DNA of 48,021 nucleotides. It comes from a virus. The position numbers were made by a program, and so were the translations under genes. The notes beneath the pieces were generated by a model, which saw only the letters and a list, made by a program, of their open reading frames with translations, searched no databases and was not told where the DNA came from. Each line of letters starts with the position of its first letter. Position 1 is the first letter of the stretch. This document shows positions 37,286 through 46,378 of the stretch, in pieces. The stretch spans positions 1 to 48,021 of IMG/VR virus record IMGVR_UViG_3300005288_000092. One strand, written 5' to 3'.

Positions 37286-39357
37286 TTTCTAACCTGCCAG
37301 CAGCTCAGATCAAGCAGGATTACGTTAAGTTCGGCGGCGGGCTTGATCTTGTCACGCCGGTACTCTCTCTCAATGCTGGAGCGTGCTTAGCTGCGACTAA
37401 TTACGAGCCTGACCTATTCGGCGGATATCGTCGGATTGACGGCTACGAGCGCTATAGCGGCAAGCCTTCGCCCTCTGCTGGTGTGTATTCTTACATTGCC
37501 TACTCGCCGACGAATGCTCTTGCCATCGGTGATCTGGTTGTTGGCAATACTTCTGCGGCAACTGGCATTGTTTGCTACCTTGGTACAGAAGACTTCGCCA
37601 TCACCAAGTTGACCGGTGCGTTTGTCTCTGGCGAGTCAATTTGGGTAGGAGCTACGCAGGTTGGCACTACGCTCAGCACGTCCATTGTGCGCGGCTACCA
37701 AGATGGCGAGATTGACGGCGCAGCGCTTGCTGGCGCTGCCGACATCTATCGTGCTGACATTGCAGCCGTCCCTGGTGAGGGTTCCGTTATTGGAGGCTTC
37801 ATTCTCAATGGTGTCGTCTATGCAATGCGTAACAACATTGGCAGTACCGCAGCAGCCATGTATCGCTCTACGTCAGGCGGATGGGTTGCGGTTGCCCTTG
37901 GCTTTGAACTAGCATTTACTTCGGGCGGCACATACGAAGTGAAAGTTGGCGATACGATCACTGGAGCGACCTCGACCGCGACCGCCGTAGTCACACGTGT
38001 GACTTTGAAGTCGGGTACGTTTGCTGCTGGTGATGCTGCTGGCATGATTAATTTCGCATCGCAGACCGGTACTTTCGCGGCTGAGAACTTGAACGTTGGC
38101 GCTAACCTCAATGTGGCAACCATCGCAGGCAATAGCACCGCGATTACCTTGCTGCCAAACGGTCGCCTTGAGACGGTTAATTACAACTTCTTCGCCAGCA
38201 CCAACACGCTGCGCACTTACGGTGCGGACGGCGTTAATTTCGCGTTTGAGTTCGACGGCACGACGTTTTCGCGCATCCGTACTGGCATGACAGTAGACAC
38301 GCCGCAGCACGTTCTAGCGGCTAATAAGATGCTTTTCCTGTCGTTCAATGGATCGCTACAGAACTCTGGTATCGGACTTCCTCATAGCTGGATCGTGCAA
38401 ACCGGCGCGTCTGAGATTGGCATTGGCGACACTATTACCAATCTTGGCTCATCGCCAGGCGGCTCTGTGCTGATTACTTCGCGCAACAAGACTAGCCTGT
38501 TGACTGGGACGAGCATTGACGACTTCGTTTTGTCTTCCATTTCCGACAATATCGGGGCGATCCCATATACGCTTCAGGCCTTCACGCCTCAAGGCGCGCA
38601 AGATGCCGTGCTATTCCTTGACGATGCAGGCGTGGCGCAGTTGAACCGCACGAATGCATACGGTAACTACTTGGGCGGCTACATAAGCGATATGGCGCGG
38701 CCTGTGATCGATGCAATCCGCCCTAAAGCAAACGCCTCGCTCGTCTACAAGAACCGCAAACAGTACCGAATTTTCTGCAACGATGGAACCGGCATTGTCC
38801 TGTGCCTGCTGCCAAGTGCGAATGGCGTGCAAACGGCGATCACTTCGGTTAAGTACAGCCATAACGTTCGATGCACCTTCGCGGGCGAGGATTCGACTGG
38901 GCGCGATGTGATGTTCTTTGGCGATGATAACGGTTTCGTCTATCAGACTGACCGTGGATCGAGTTTTGACGGTCTAGAGATTGAATCGTATTTGCGCCTA
39001 CCTTTCAACAATACTAAGTCGCCGCGCATTCGCAAGCGCTATCGCAAAGCCGTAATGGAAATGTCCTCAAGCGGCTATGTGGCGCTGAAGTTTGTCCCTG
39101 AGTTCAATTACGGAGACATCGACATTGCCTCGCACGTTCCGCTTGATGCTCTTGTGCAAGGTCTTGGCGGCTACTGGGATGACGCGTTTTGGAATCTGTT
39201 CTTCTATGACTCGCGCAGCGTTGCCTCCCCTGAATTCGACCTGAATGGCACAGGCATCAATATATCCATGTTGTTCTATAGCAAGACAAAGATTGATCTG
39301 GGTCATGTGCTTCAAGGCGTGATCTTCCACTACACCCCGCGCCGTCTGCAACGATAA
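37282..39357 (+). CDS. tail/DNA-stabilisation-type virion protein
   Basis: A 691-residue protein. The N-terminal YVKFGGGLDLVTPVLSLNAG segment (about residues 15-33) and the Y-E-P-D-L-F-G-G-Y-R-R-I-D-G-Y-E unit are common to large podovirus tail or packaged-DNA stabilisation proteins. Beta-rich Gly/Ala/Thr repeats dominate the rest, with GTSI and LTGTSIDDFV-type turns. It is translated as part of the adaptor gene chain. The exact role (nozzle, tail tube, stabilisation) is not resolvable here. Confidence 0.65.
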   Translation: MISNLPAAQIKQDYVKFGGGLDLVTPVLSLNAGACLAATNYEPDLFGGYRRIDGYERYSGKPSPSAGVYSYIAYSPTNALAIGDLVVGNTSAATGIVCYLGTEDFAITKLTGAFVSGESIWVGATQVGTTLSTSIVRGYQDGEIDGAALAGAADIYRADIAAVPGEGSVIGGFILNGVVYAMRNNIGSTAAAMYRSTSGGWVAVALGFELAFTSGGTYEVKVGDTITGATSTATAVVTRVTLKSGTFAAGDAAGMINFASQTGTFAAENLNVGANLNVATIAGNSTAITLLPNGRLETVNYNFFASTNTLRTYGADGVNFAFEFDGTTFSRIRTGMTVDTPQHVLAANKMLFLSFNGSLQNSGIGLPHSWIVQTGASEIGIGDTITNLGSSPGGSVLITSRNKTSLLTGTSIDDFVLSSISDNIGAIPYTLQAFTPQGAQDAVLFLDDAGVAQLNRTNAYGNYLGGYISDMARPVIDAIRPKANASLVYKNRKQYRIFCNDGTGIVLCLLPSANGVQTAITSVKYSHNVRCTFAGEDSTGRDVMFFGDDNGFVYQTDRGSSFDGLEIESYLRLPFNNTKSPRIRKRYRKAVMEMSSSGYVALKFVPEFNYGDIDIASHVPLDALVQGLGGYWDDAFWNLFFYDSRSVASPEFDLNGTGINISMLFYSKTKIDLGHVLQGVIFHYTPRRLQR

Positions 39358-39373
39358 TTTAAAAGGTGAAATT

Positions 39374-41848
39374 TTGAGTACATTTAACCCGCCAGCAGAC
39401 ATTATCCCTCTGACCAAGGCTCGCAGTCTTGATATCAACAGCCTTAGCGATGCCGTAGAGGCCGCATTTGACCTTCTCCCTGACGAGCAGGCTATCGGCG
39501 CTGGCACGGTCACGTATGCCGCTGATGTGAGCACTGTCCCTAATGTGTATGTCGTCACATTGACCAATCCGCCAACTTCTTACATTGACGGCATGGAGGT
39601 CAGCTTTAACCCGAAGTTCTCCAGCACTGGTCCGTCTAGCGTCAATGTGAATGGTCTTGGCGTTGTGGCGATTAAGAGCGTGGACGGCTCCGATATCCAA
39701 TTTGAGATTTTCCAGAATATACCTGCGACGTTACGATACAGCACGACGAGCGGTTTTTTCTACGTTGAGAGTTCTTCTGGTGCTGCCGCGATTAGTGCTG
39801 CTGCTGCTGCTGCGCAATCTGCTGCTGAAGCCGCTGCGTCTGCCGCGCACTTGGTTGAAGCAAACGACCTTATCTCGACTAGTACGTCATCGGTGCTGAT
39901 TGGCTCTGGCATCAAGTCTTTCACCACGCAGCCGAACAAATTCTTCAAGCCGAACATGCCAATTCGTTTTGGCGTGACGGCAAGCCCCGGCGTGTTCATG
40001 GACGGTTATATCCGTACATACGATTCGACTACTGGCGCGACCACGATTCAATCTGAGCAGTTCCAAGGCGCAGGAACCTACTCGGCTTGGACGTTGATGA
40101 TTACCGGCCCAATCTCGCTTGGCGCATTCGGTGGTGGCGGTGCTTCGACTCTGACGAGCGGCCTCGCAACTGATTATCTGATCGATGCCACGAAGAACAA
40201 GTTCCAGACGGCCTCTGTTGCTTCTGGCGGCGCTTTTGTGATGGATGATCCGGTCAACTTCCCAAGTGGCTACTATCTGTTTGAGTTTGAGAACCGAACA
40301 GACGATACCTACAATGGCGATCTGACCATTAAAGAGAATGGAACCGGCAATCACCTTGCCTATCTTGCGCCTAATCGTGCAACTGCGGTTCATCTAGACG
40401 TTAATGCGGACTTCGTATTCCCAGACGCCAACCCAGTAGGCAAGCCGCTGCGCTTTACTGCCACGGCGGCATCACGAATCTCTGGCACTGCCGGTGCATT
40501 CGTGCGCGTCATTTCGCTAGACTCTGATCGCACGTTGTTCATTATTCACGGCATCAGCATGCACGCTGTCGTGTATCAGATTTCTACCAACACATGGGGC
40601 GCTTTGTCGTTGATTCGTACTACTTGGGCTGGCACAGGATCGATTGATAACGTGGTTGCTAAGTTGATTGGCACCGATACTGTTTTAGTTGCCTCGTGTC
40701 CTGAAAACACCACCACATTGAATATGGTGGTACTGACTACGAGCGTCCTATCTGTGACTCCTGGCGCTGTGCAAAGTAGCCCTCTCGGCGCAGCATCGGC
40801 CAGATTGCTCGAGATTATGACCGCAGGGGCATCGCATGTTCTTGGTTATGTGACTGCTGCTGGGACTCCGAGAATTCAAGCTCGGACCGTTACAGGGACT
40901 ACCGTTTCAGCACCAGGGACTGAGGCTACAGGTCCAGTAGGCACCGCGCCGCCGGCTATGATCGATGGGGCTAATAACACAATCGCGCTAGTCACATCAA
41001 CGGCATCCACGTTGAGCGGTTCTGGTTATTCGTTTGCTGGAACTGTCATTACTGCCGGTTCTGTGGCTACAACTTCACTTTCTACCGTGACCGGATTGCG
41101 GCTCGCAAAAAGTGATACTGGTCGTTGGTTCGTTGCTTATTACAATTCGACAGCGCGTGTAGCGGCATTTACAGTTGGCTCTGTTGCTGGCGCTTGCTCG
41201 GTTAGTAGCCCGGTAGTCATATCACCAAACGTCACTGCACTTAGCACGATACAGGTTCAGCAGCCGAATTCGTTCTATATGCAAGTTGCGACTACTGGGC
41301 AAAACAGTGCGGGTGAATTCTTGACTGAATTTACATCAGTATTTGACCCTGGCTCAGGAACTCCGACATTGATCGGACCAGCAATTGCACGATACTCGAC
41401 TGTTGCGCAAACTGTAGCGCCTGTTGGTACCGACTATAGCTTTGCATTTGGTCCGGTTATTGGTATGTGGACGATCAGCACGACCAAGAACACGGAGTTG
41501 CATAGCTTCCGTGATGACTTGGTGTCTAGCTTTACCACATATCGAACCTATCGACTTGGCGCGATGAGCGTGGCTTCTGGCACTCCATTGCAATCTATTT
41601 ATCCCAAACAGGTATTGCATAATTCAGCGCTGCATAAGTTCGGGACGCGCACATTTAGCACGCTCGGAGATGGTAGCAAGGCCGCTCTGTACAGCAAAGG
41701 AAACGATCTTGGCACCATGCGCACTTCGCCGCCGCTCATCAATGACCCAGTGAACGGCGCAAAAGGAACCGATCATACCTCGGTTTGGTTGGCGTACTCG
41801 ATGGGTACTGATTCGTTATTGACTCTTGAACAAGTGAGGATGGCATGA
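39374..41848 (+). CDS. tail fibre-like protein
   Basis: An 824-residue protein starting with TTG, with AAAGGTG eight bases upstream. The N-terminal domain (about 1-135) is beta-rich; an Ala-rich helix (AAISAAAAAAQSAAEAAASA, residues about 136-158) is a short coiled-coil spacer; the long C-terminus is beta-rich, with Thr/Ser/Gly and repeats like those of receptor-binding fibres. It probably makes trimers. It overlaps the next small gene by four bases. Host-binding is inferred from composition and position. Confidence 0.65.
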   Translation: MSTFNPPADIIPLTKARSLDINSLSDAVEAAFDLLPDEQAIGAGTVTYAADVSTVPNVYVVTLTNPPTSYIDGMEVSFNPKFSSTGPSSVNVNGLGVVAIKSVDGSDIQFEIFQNIPATLRYSTTSGFFYVESSSGAAAISAAAAAAQSAAEAAASAAHLVEANDLISTSTSSVLIGSGIKSFTTQPNKFFKPNMPIRFGVTASPGVFMDGYIRTYDSTTGATTIQSEQFQGAGTYSAWTLMITGPISLGAFGGGGASTLTSGLATDYLIDATKNKFQTASVASGGAFVMDDPVNFPSGYYLFEFENRTDDTYNGDLTIKENGTGNHLAYLAPNRATAVHLDVNADFVFPDANPVGKPLRFTATAASRISGTAGAFVRVISLDSDRTLFIIHGISMHAVVYQISTNTWGALSLIRTTWAGTGSIDNVVAKLIGTDTVLVASCPENTTTLNMVVLTTSVLSVTPGAVQSSPLGAASARLLEIMTAGASHVLGYVTAAGTPRIQARTVTGTTVSAPGTEATGPVGTAPPAMIDGANNTIALVTSTASTLSGSGYSFAGTVITAGSVATTSLSTVTGLRLAKSDTGRWFVAYYNSTARVAAFTVGSVAGACSVSSPVVISPNVTALSTIQVQQPNSFYMQVATTGQNSAGEFLTEFTSVFDPGSGTPTLIGPAIARYSTVAQTVAPVGTDYSFAFGPVIGMWTISTTKNTELHSFRDDLVSSFTTYRTYRLGAMSVASGTPLQSIYPKQVLHNSALHKFGTRTFSTLGDGSKAALYSKGNDLGTMRTSPPLINDPVNGAKGTDHTSVWLAYSMGTDSLLTLEQVRMA

Positions 41849-42051
41849 TTTTAGTAAGCTCGCTGGCTGGCCTGTTTGGCCCATTTTCCGTGATTGACTT
41901 GACCACTTTCACGGACCGGGCGGTGTGCGATGGCGCGCATGTGCCGTATATCGTTGTTGGCGAATGCTACGCTTTGGATATTCCAGTTCCATACGGGCGC
42001 GCTGAGGACTTTGATTTGATTGATGGTGTGCTTGTACCAAAGACGCCATAA
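41845..42051 (+). CDS. small hypothetical protein, fibre-linked (68 aa)
   Basis: A 68-residue protein (MILVSSLAGLFGPFSVIDLT...) coupled to the fibre gene by ATGA. A short hydrophobic N-terminus and a beta-rich acidic remainder. It may be a fibre chaperone or a late-region accessory. No family recognised. Confidence 0.55.
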   Translation: MILVSSLAGLFGPFSVIDLTTFTDRAVCDGAHVPYIVVGECYALDIPVPYGRAEDFDLIDGVLVPKTP

Positions 42052-42060
42052 GGAGCGACT

Positions 42061-42297
42061 ATGCAACTCGTAGAAGACTGGGACCAGATTCTCAAAAAAG
42101 CATGGTCTATCAAGTTCAGCGTCTTAGCCGCGCTGCTTGGCGGCATGGAAGTAGCCGTACAGCTAGTGAAGCCTGCGGGTGTGCCTGATGGCGTCTTTGC
42201 GGGCTTTGCTGCTTGCGTTTCGGTGGCTGCTACGCTTGTGCGTGTGCTTCAACAACAAGAACTTAGCGGGGGCAAGGATGCAAGCAATCAAGAGTAA
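42061..42297 (+). CDS. holin
   Basis: A 78-residue protein with two transmembrane helices (FSVLAALLGGMEVAVQLV and GVFAGFAACVSVAATLVRVL) and a charged C-terminus ending in EQ-rich sequence, directly before the endolysin and overlapping it by 20 bases. This context and topology suit a phage holin that forms lesions or triggers endolysin release. Confidence 0.75.
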   Translation: MQLVEDWDQILKKAWSIKFSVLAALLGGMEVAVQLVKPAGVPDGVFAGFAACVSVAATLVRVLQQQELSGGKDASNQE

Positions 42298-42814
42298 CCG
42301 CGTTCGGGCCTTAGCCGCATCGCTTGCATTGAGTGCCGCCGCATTTGGCACATGGCAAGTAAGTGAAGGTTACAGCAGCGAAGCAATCATTCCGACAAAG
42401 GGTGATGTGCCGACTATCGGGCATGGCTCAACCAAGTACGAGGATGGGACTAAGGTGAAGATGGGCGACAAGATTACGCCCCAGCGTGCAGTACAGTTGG
42501 CTCGTAACCTAGCAGACCAAGACTGCAAGAAGGTTTCCGACTCCATTCCAGGAGTTAAGTTATATCAGGGCGAGTTTGATGTCTACTGCGATTTTACTGG
42601 TCAATATGGCATTGGTAATTGGCGTAGTTCTTCCATGAGAACGCATCTGATGGCAGGCAACTATGTTCAGGCCTGCACGTCGCTTTTGCAGTACAGGAAA
42701 GCCGCTGGATACGATTGCAGCACGCTCGTCAATGGAAAGCCTAATCAGCGCTGTTACGGCGTTTGGACGCGTCAGAAAGCACGCTATGATGCATGTATGG
42801 GGGAGCAAACATGA
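42278..42814 (+). CDS. endolysin, GH24-type with SAR-like N-terminus
   Basis: A 178-residue muramidase, starting at 42278 (MQAIKSNRVRALAASLALSA). Glu30 (S-E-G-Y) with the E-x12-D-x2-T spacing (D43, T46, in GDVPTIGHGST) is the P2-type GH24 lysozyme active site. Residues 11-27 are a weakly hydrophobic helix, as in signal-arrest-release endolysins. Cys are numerous in the C-terminus (CKK, CDFT, ACTSL, DCST, CYG, CMG) and may control activity by disulfide exchange. Next to holin and spanins. Confidence 0.9.
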   Translation: MQAIKSNRVRALAASLALSAAAFGTWQVSEGYSSEAIIPTKGDVPTIGHGSTKYEDGTKVKMGDKITPQRAVQLARNLADQDCKKVSDSIPGVKLYQGEFDVYCDFTGQYGIGNWRSSSMRTHLMAGNYVQACTSLLQYRKAAGYDCSTLVNGKPNQRCYGVWTRQKARYDACMGEQT

Positions 42815-43293
42815 ACCCACTAGCCATTAAAGCATTGATTGGCGCTGCCATTCTTGCGCTGGCATTTGGCGCTGGCTGGGCTACGAACGGATGGCGACTA
42901 AATACCAAAATACAAACTGATCGTGCCGTGCGCACTGAATCTGTTGTTGCTGCTGTTGGTCAGCGAGTCAACGAGAACGCAACTGAAGAAAAGAAGCAAG
43001 CGTCCATTAATAAAAATATTGATAAGGTAAAAGATGAAGAACTTAGCCCTGTTGTTAAGCACATTATTGCTGCTCCAAGGGTGCGCGTCGGCACCGCAAT
43101 ATGTCCAAGCCCCGTTGCCAGAACGCCCGAAGCCGAAAGCGCCAGCGTCAGCAATGACAGCGATACCGGAGGCTGGGTGGTTCGAGAAGACCTTGACCGA
43201 GATATTAGAGCGCTAAAAATCAAAGTAGAAGAAGCGTTGGCAACTGGCAGGGCTTGCCAGAAATTTGTTCGCGATAATGGTCTAGCCCCCTGA
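42811..43293 (+). CDS. Rz: inner-membrane spanin (Rz-like)
   Basis: A 160-residue protein starting at 42811, overlapping the endolysin stop (ATGA). An N-terminal transmembrane helix (IGAAILALAFGAGWATNG) precedes a coiled-coil-like periplasmic part (TEEKKQASINKNIDKVKDEE), the layout of the i-spanin Rz. An outer-membrane lipoprotein is encoded inside it in another frame. Together they fuse inner and outer membranes to finish lysis in a Gram-negative host. Confidence 0.85.
   Translation: MNPLAIKALIGAAILALAFGAGWATNGWRLNTKIQTDRAVRTESVVAAVGQRVNENATEEKKQASINKNIDKVKDEELSPVVKHIIAAPRVRVGTAICPSPVARTPEAESASVSNDSDTGGWVVREDLDRDIRALKIKVEEALATGRACQKFVRDNGLAP
43034..43216 (+). CDS. Rz1: outer-membrane spanin lipoprotein (Rz1-like), nested
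   Basis: A 60-residue protein in a shifted frame wholly inside the Rz gene. A signal sequence (MKNLALLLSTLLLLQ) leads to a lipobox LLLQGC with lipidated Cys17, followed by a Pro-rich stretch (APLPERPKPKAPASA). The nesting, lipobox and proline content are the classical Rz1 features. Confidence 0.9.
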   Translation: MKNLALLLSTLLLLQGCASAPQYVQAPLPERPKPKAPASAMTAIPEAGWFEKTLTEILER

Positions 43294-43356
43294 ATATATC
43301 AGGCAATTGTACTGTGGCAATGGTAAAATCCAGCAAGAAACCGATTAGGAAATAAT

Positions 43357-44370
43357 ATGGCAATCTCCGATAGCACAGCTAATACGATGAGCGACTGGTA
43401 CACGAATTCGCTTGCTACGGCGAGCGGCACGCCAGCGGCAGCGGCTAATACTGGTACGGTATTCGGCGGAACAACTCCAGCGGCAAGCGCTACAACCTCG
43501 TCTACTGGTGCAGCAGCATCCAATAAGCCACTGTCGGGACAGAATGTTACCGAGTGGTATAAAAACATTGCTGGTCGCGAAGGTGAGCAGGAAGGACTTG
43601 ATTATTGGAATAACCAGTTGGCAAGCGGTCGAAGCTCGGAAGATGTGTACAAGGACTTTGTTCAGGGTACGATTGCTAATAACGACTTCAACCCTGTTCT
43701 TCCTTCCAAGAAACCGACGCTGCTTGATCCGAGCACGCTTAACTATCGCAGCGTTGGTTCTGACCAGACCGTTGCGGGCCAGCTTGGCGGGTTGCTGGAC
43801 GCTAATAGCAATTACATTCAATCTGCGCGTGATCGAGCAATGCGCGCATCTAATGCACGAGGCTTAAGCAATAGCAGTATCGCGGCAAGTGCTGGCGAGG
43901 ATTCTGCTTACCAAGCTGCGCTCCCAATCGCTACCTCTGACGCTCAGGCATTCCGCGAGGCTGACGCTTATAACGCTTCGCTGTACAACCAAGGCTTGAT
44001 GTACAACGCTGATGCGGAAAACGCCTTCCTGCAACAGAATAACCAGATCACCGCCGACAAAAATACGCAGATGAGCATTGCGCAGCTTCAGGCAGCGACA
44101 AGCAAATATCAGGCTGACAAAAACGAGGCTACGTCAAAGTACAACACGGATGCCGCCACGAAGCAGCAGGCAGACCAGAACAAAACTACGCTAGTCAACA
44201 ACATCATCCAGACTGCCGACTTGTCGCCAGATCGCAAGGCCGAGTTACTGAAACAGCTTGGCGAGGCAGGTTTGGCGGCGGCGATCTATGTTGCATCGGA
44301 CATCGCTGGCGAGCTAGATACCAGCAACATGGACTTCACTAACAGGCAGGCAAATGGCGGATTCGGATGA
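43357..44370 (+). CDS. probable internal virion protein (DUF4214-like segment)
   Basis: A 337-residue, Ala/Ser/Asn-rich protein. Residues about 65-102 (WYKNIAGREGEQEGLDYWNN, then QLASGRSSEDVYKDFV) resemble the DUF4214 module found in phage and surface proteins. The remainder is helical with Gln and Ala-rich parts near residues 190-300. Position after lysis and before the Ala/Gly-rich proteins suggests part of the ejected core. It overlaps the next gene by 17 bases. Confidence 0.6.
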   Translation: MAISDSTANTMSDWYTNSLATASGTPAAAANTGTVFGGTTPAASATTSSTGAAASNKPLSGQNVTEWYKNIAGREGEQEGLDYWNNQLASGRSSEDVYKDFVQGTIANNDFNPVLPSKKPTLLDPSTLNYRSVGSDQTVAGQLGGLLDANSNYIQSARDRAMRASNARGLSNSSIAASAGEDSAYQAALPIATSDAQAFREADAYNASLYNQGLMYNADAENAFLQQNNQITADKNTQMSIAQLQAATSKYQADKNEATSKYNTDAATKQQADQNKTTLVNNIIQTADLSPDRKAELLKQLGEAGLAAAIYVASDIAGELDTSNMDFTNRQANGGFG

Positions 44371-44737
44371 AATCCTTGAGCGGTATCTAGAGACGCTGGA
44401 TATCGACCTGAACGGCGCAAAGGCAAATCTTCATGGATGGGACGTGAAGATTGCTCAGCGGGCAGGACAAGACGTTGCTATATGTGTCTCTAAAGGGCCG
44501 GAACTTCATTTTGTCCCATTGGTTGAAGGCAAGGCGATGAGCCGAAGAAACACCATTGAGGCGCTAAAACCGATCCTCGATAAATACGGATACGTTACAA
44601 CCCGAGTTCCGGTTTGCGAAGAAAATCACCGGCTGCGACTCAAGCTTGGTTTCGTCAATACATGGTCGGATAACGATTTTTCATACTGGGCGCTCACCGA
44701 ATTGCCCTACCAGAAGGGGAAGAAAGAAAATGAATAA
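44354..44737 (+). CDS. hypothetical GNAT-like virion-associated protein
   Basis: A 127-residue protein (MADSDEILERYLETLDIDLN...). Segments KPILDKYGYVTTRVPVCEEN and RLRLKLGFVNTW suggest a small acyltransferase-like (GNAT) alpha/beta fold, resembling the T7 gp13-type proteins. No catalytic residues are certain. Overlaps both neighbours, so coupled in translation. Confidence 0.45.
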   Translation: MADSDEILERYLETLDIDLNGAKANLHGWDVKIAQRAGQDVAICVSKGPELHFVPLVEGKAMSRRNTIEALKPILDKYGYVTTRVPVCEENHRLRLKLGFVNTWSDNDFSYWALTELPYQKGKKENE

Positions 44738-45737
44738 GCGCTTCAACAAGAACCCGATGGCACGCGGCATTGACGTGGCTTACCTGAGTCCATCCGCAAG
44801 CCGCCGTCTGTCCATCGATATGCCGATTGGCGATCCTCGCGGCGGTGCGGCATACGGCGAAAAGAATATGCCTGTTGTTGTCGTCGCGCTTGCTGCTGGC
44901 TCTTTTGCTGCTGGCGCTGCGGCAATTGCAACGGCCACTACTCTCTTTGCGACCGTCGCTGCTGGCGCACTGATGGTTGGTAGCGCTCTGACCATCGTAG
45001 GAACCGTAACGGGTAATCAAAAGCTAACCAAGATCGGTGGCTATATTTCTCTGGCTGGTGGTGTCGCATCTTTGGCAAATGGCCTTGCTGGTGCGGGCGC
45101 TGCCGGCGCTGGTGCTGAGAATGTCGCGCCTGTGCTGAGCGATACCGCCGCTGATGTGACTGGTACCGCACTTACTGATGCTGCTGGCAGCGTTGCCGCA
45201 GACTCTGTTACCGGTCTTGCTGGCGATGCCGCGAATTCTACGCTTTCTAGCGGCCTGATGGATGCCGCGTCGGCTACTACCGCAGCGCCTGGAGCATCGC
45301 TGACCTCCGGCGTGACTGATGCTGCAACGGCAGCAGCAGAAGCTGGCGCTCAGACAGCGGGGACTGAAGCAGTCACGCAAGCGGCATCTACACCGTTTGT
45401 CACCACAGATGCTTCGCCCTTTGCACCTTCTGGCGCATCGAACGCATTCACCGCGCCTAGCAGCAATAGTAATGGACTGCTTGGCGGTATCGAGCAATTC
45501 GACCATACTAGCTCGTTCGTCCCAACGGAGCAGGGTGGCATTCAAGGCTACTTTGACAAGGCCGGAAGCTGGATCAAGAATAACAAGGAACTCGCGCAGA
45601 TCGGCGCTAATGCGGTTGGCGGTCTTGCTAAAGGTCTTGTTCCATCTGCGCAGGAAAAGGCGCAAACCGATCTTCTGCGACAACAAGCTGAACGAGAACG
45701 AATTCGCCAATTGTGGCGTCAAGGGAGGATTGCATAA
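44730..45737 (+). CDS. probable internal virion membrane-inserting protein
   Basis: A 335-residue protein starting at 44730 (MNKRFNKNPMARGIDVAYLS). Residues about 50-115 form a long hydrophobic Ala/Gly-rich region (VVVVALAAGSFAAGAAAIAT, TLFATVAAGALMVGSAL, YISLAGGVASLANGLAGA), suitable for membrane insertion or a pore, as in T7 gp14-like ejected proteins. The rest is Ala/Ser/Thr-rich, with a charged coiled-coil end (EKAQTDLLRQQAERERIRQ). GAAAGAAA is the nearest ribosome binding site. Confidence 0.6.
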   Translation: MNKRFNKNPMARGIDVAYLSPSASRRLSIDMPIGDPRGGAAYGEKNMPVVVVALAAGSFAAGAAAIATATTLFATVAAGALMVGSALTIVGTVTGNQKLTKIGGYISLAGGVASLANGLAGAGAAGAGAENVAPVLSDTAADVTGTALTDAAGSVAADSVTGLAGDAANSTLSSGLMDAASATTAAPGASLTSGVTDAATAAAEAGAQTAGTEAVTQAASTPFVTTDASPFAPSGASNAFTAPSSNSNGLLGGIEQFDHTSSFVPTEQGGIQGYFDKAGSWIKNNKELAQIGANAVGGLAKGLVPSAQEKAQTDLLRQQAERERIRQLWRQGRIA

Positions 45738-46378
45738 TGGCTGATCAAGAAATGGAAGGTCTGATGGGCGCAGGCGCGCAACCATCCCCTGAAGCTGGCA
45801 TGGCTCCAGAGGCTCAAGGCGCAGCGCCAATGCCAATGCAAGGCGAAGCGCAGCAGGGCGGCCAGATCGATATCCAGCCGATGCTGGACGGTATTGAGGT
45901 TCCTCCGAACCTGAAGCCGATGTATGACAAGGTCATCTTGTCGGGCATGCGCATCATGTTTTCAAAAGGCAGCCATCAGTTGCTAGTAGACCAGTTGCAG
46001 AAAGAAGGCCCGCTAGCCGAGAAAATCAGCGCTGGTATCGTTGCGCTGATGTACATGCTGTGGACGCAATCAAACAAGAGCATCCCGCCGCAACTGATTA
46101 TCCCTGCGGCCACGGCGTTGACTTTGCGCGCCTTTGACTACGTGCAGAAAACGGGCGATCCTGAGGCGACTAAGGAAGTGCTCGGCCAGGCTGTGGAAGG
46201 TTCAATTGATGGCATCATGAACGGCTTCGGCGGCAATATCGACACGATGGAGCAAAATCTTCAGCAGACGGCGCAAGGCATCAAAGGCGTAGCCGAGCAA
46301 ATGCCACAATCGCAAGATGGTCAGACGATGCCAATGGGCGGCGGCTTGATGGATGCAATGGGAGGCCAAAATGGCTGA
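45737..46378 (+). CDS. probable internal virion protein (213 aa)
   Basis: Starts MADQEMEGLMGAGAQPSPEA, with AGGGAGG before the ATG. A Pro/Met/Gln-rich, disordered head of about 45 residues leads into a helical domain (VILSGMRIMFSKGSHQLLVD, ...) and a Gln/Met/Gly-rich tail. Overlaps the following gene. The composition and place suggest an ejection or structural accessory; function is not proven. Confidence 0.55.
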   Translation: MADQEMEGLMGAGAQPSPEAGMAPEAQGAAPMPMQGEAQQGGQIDIQPMLDGIEVPPNLKPMYDKVILSGMRIMFSKGSHQLLVDQLQKEGPLAEKISAGIVALMYMLWTQSNKSIPPQLIIPAATALTLRAFDYVQKTGDPEATKEVLGQAVEGSIDGIMNGFGGNIDTMEQNLQQTAQGIKGVAEQMPQSQDGQTMPMGGGLMDAMGGQNG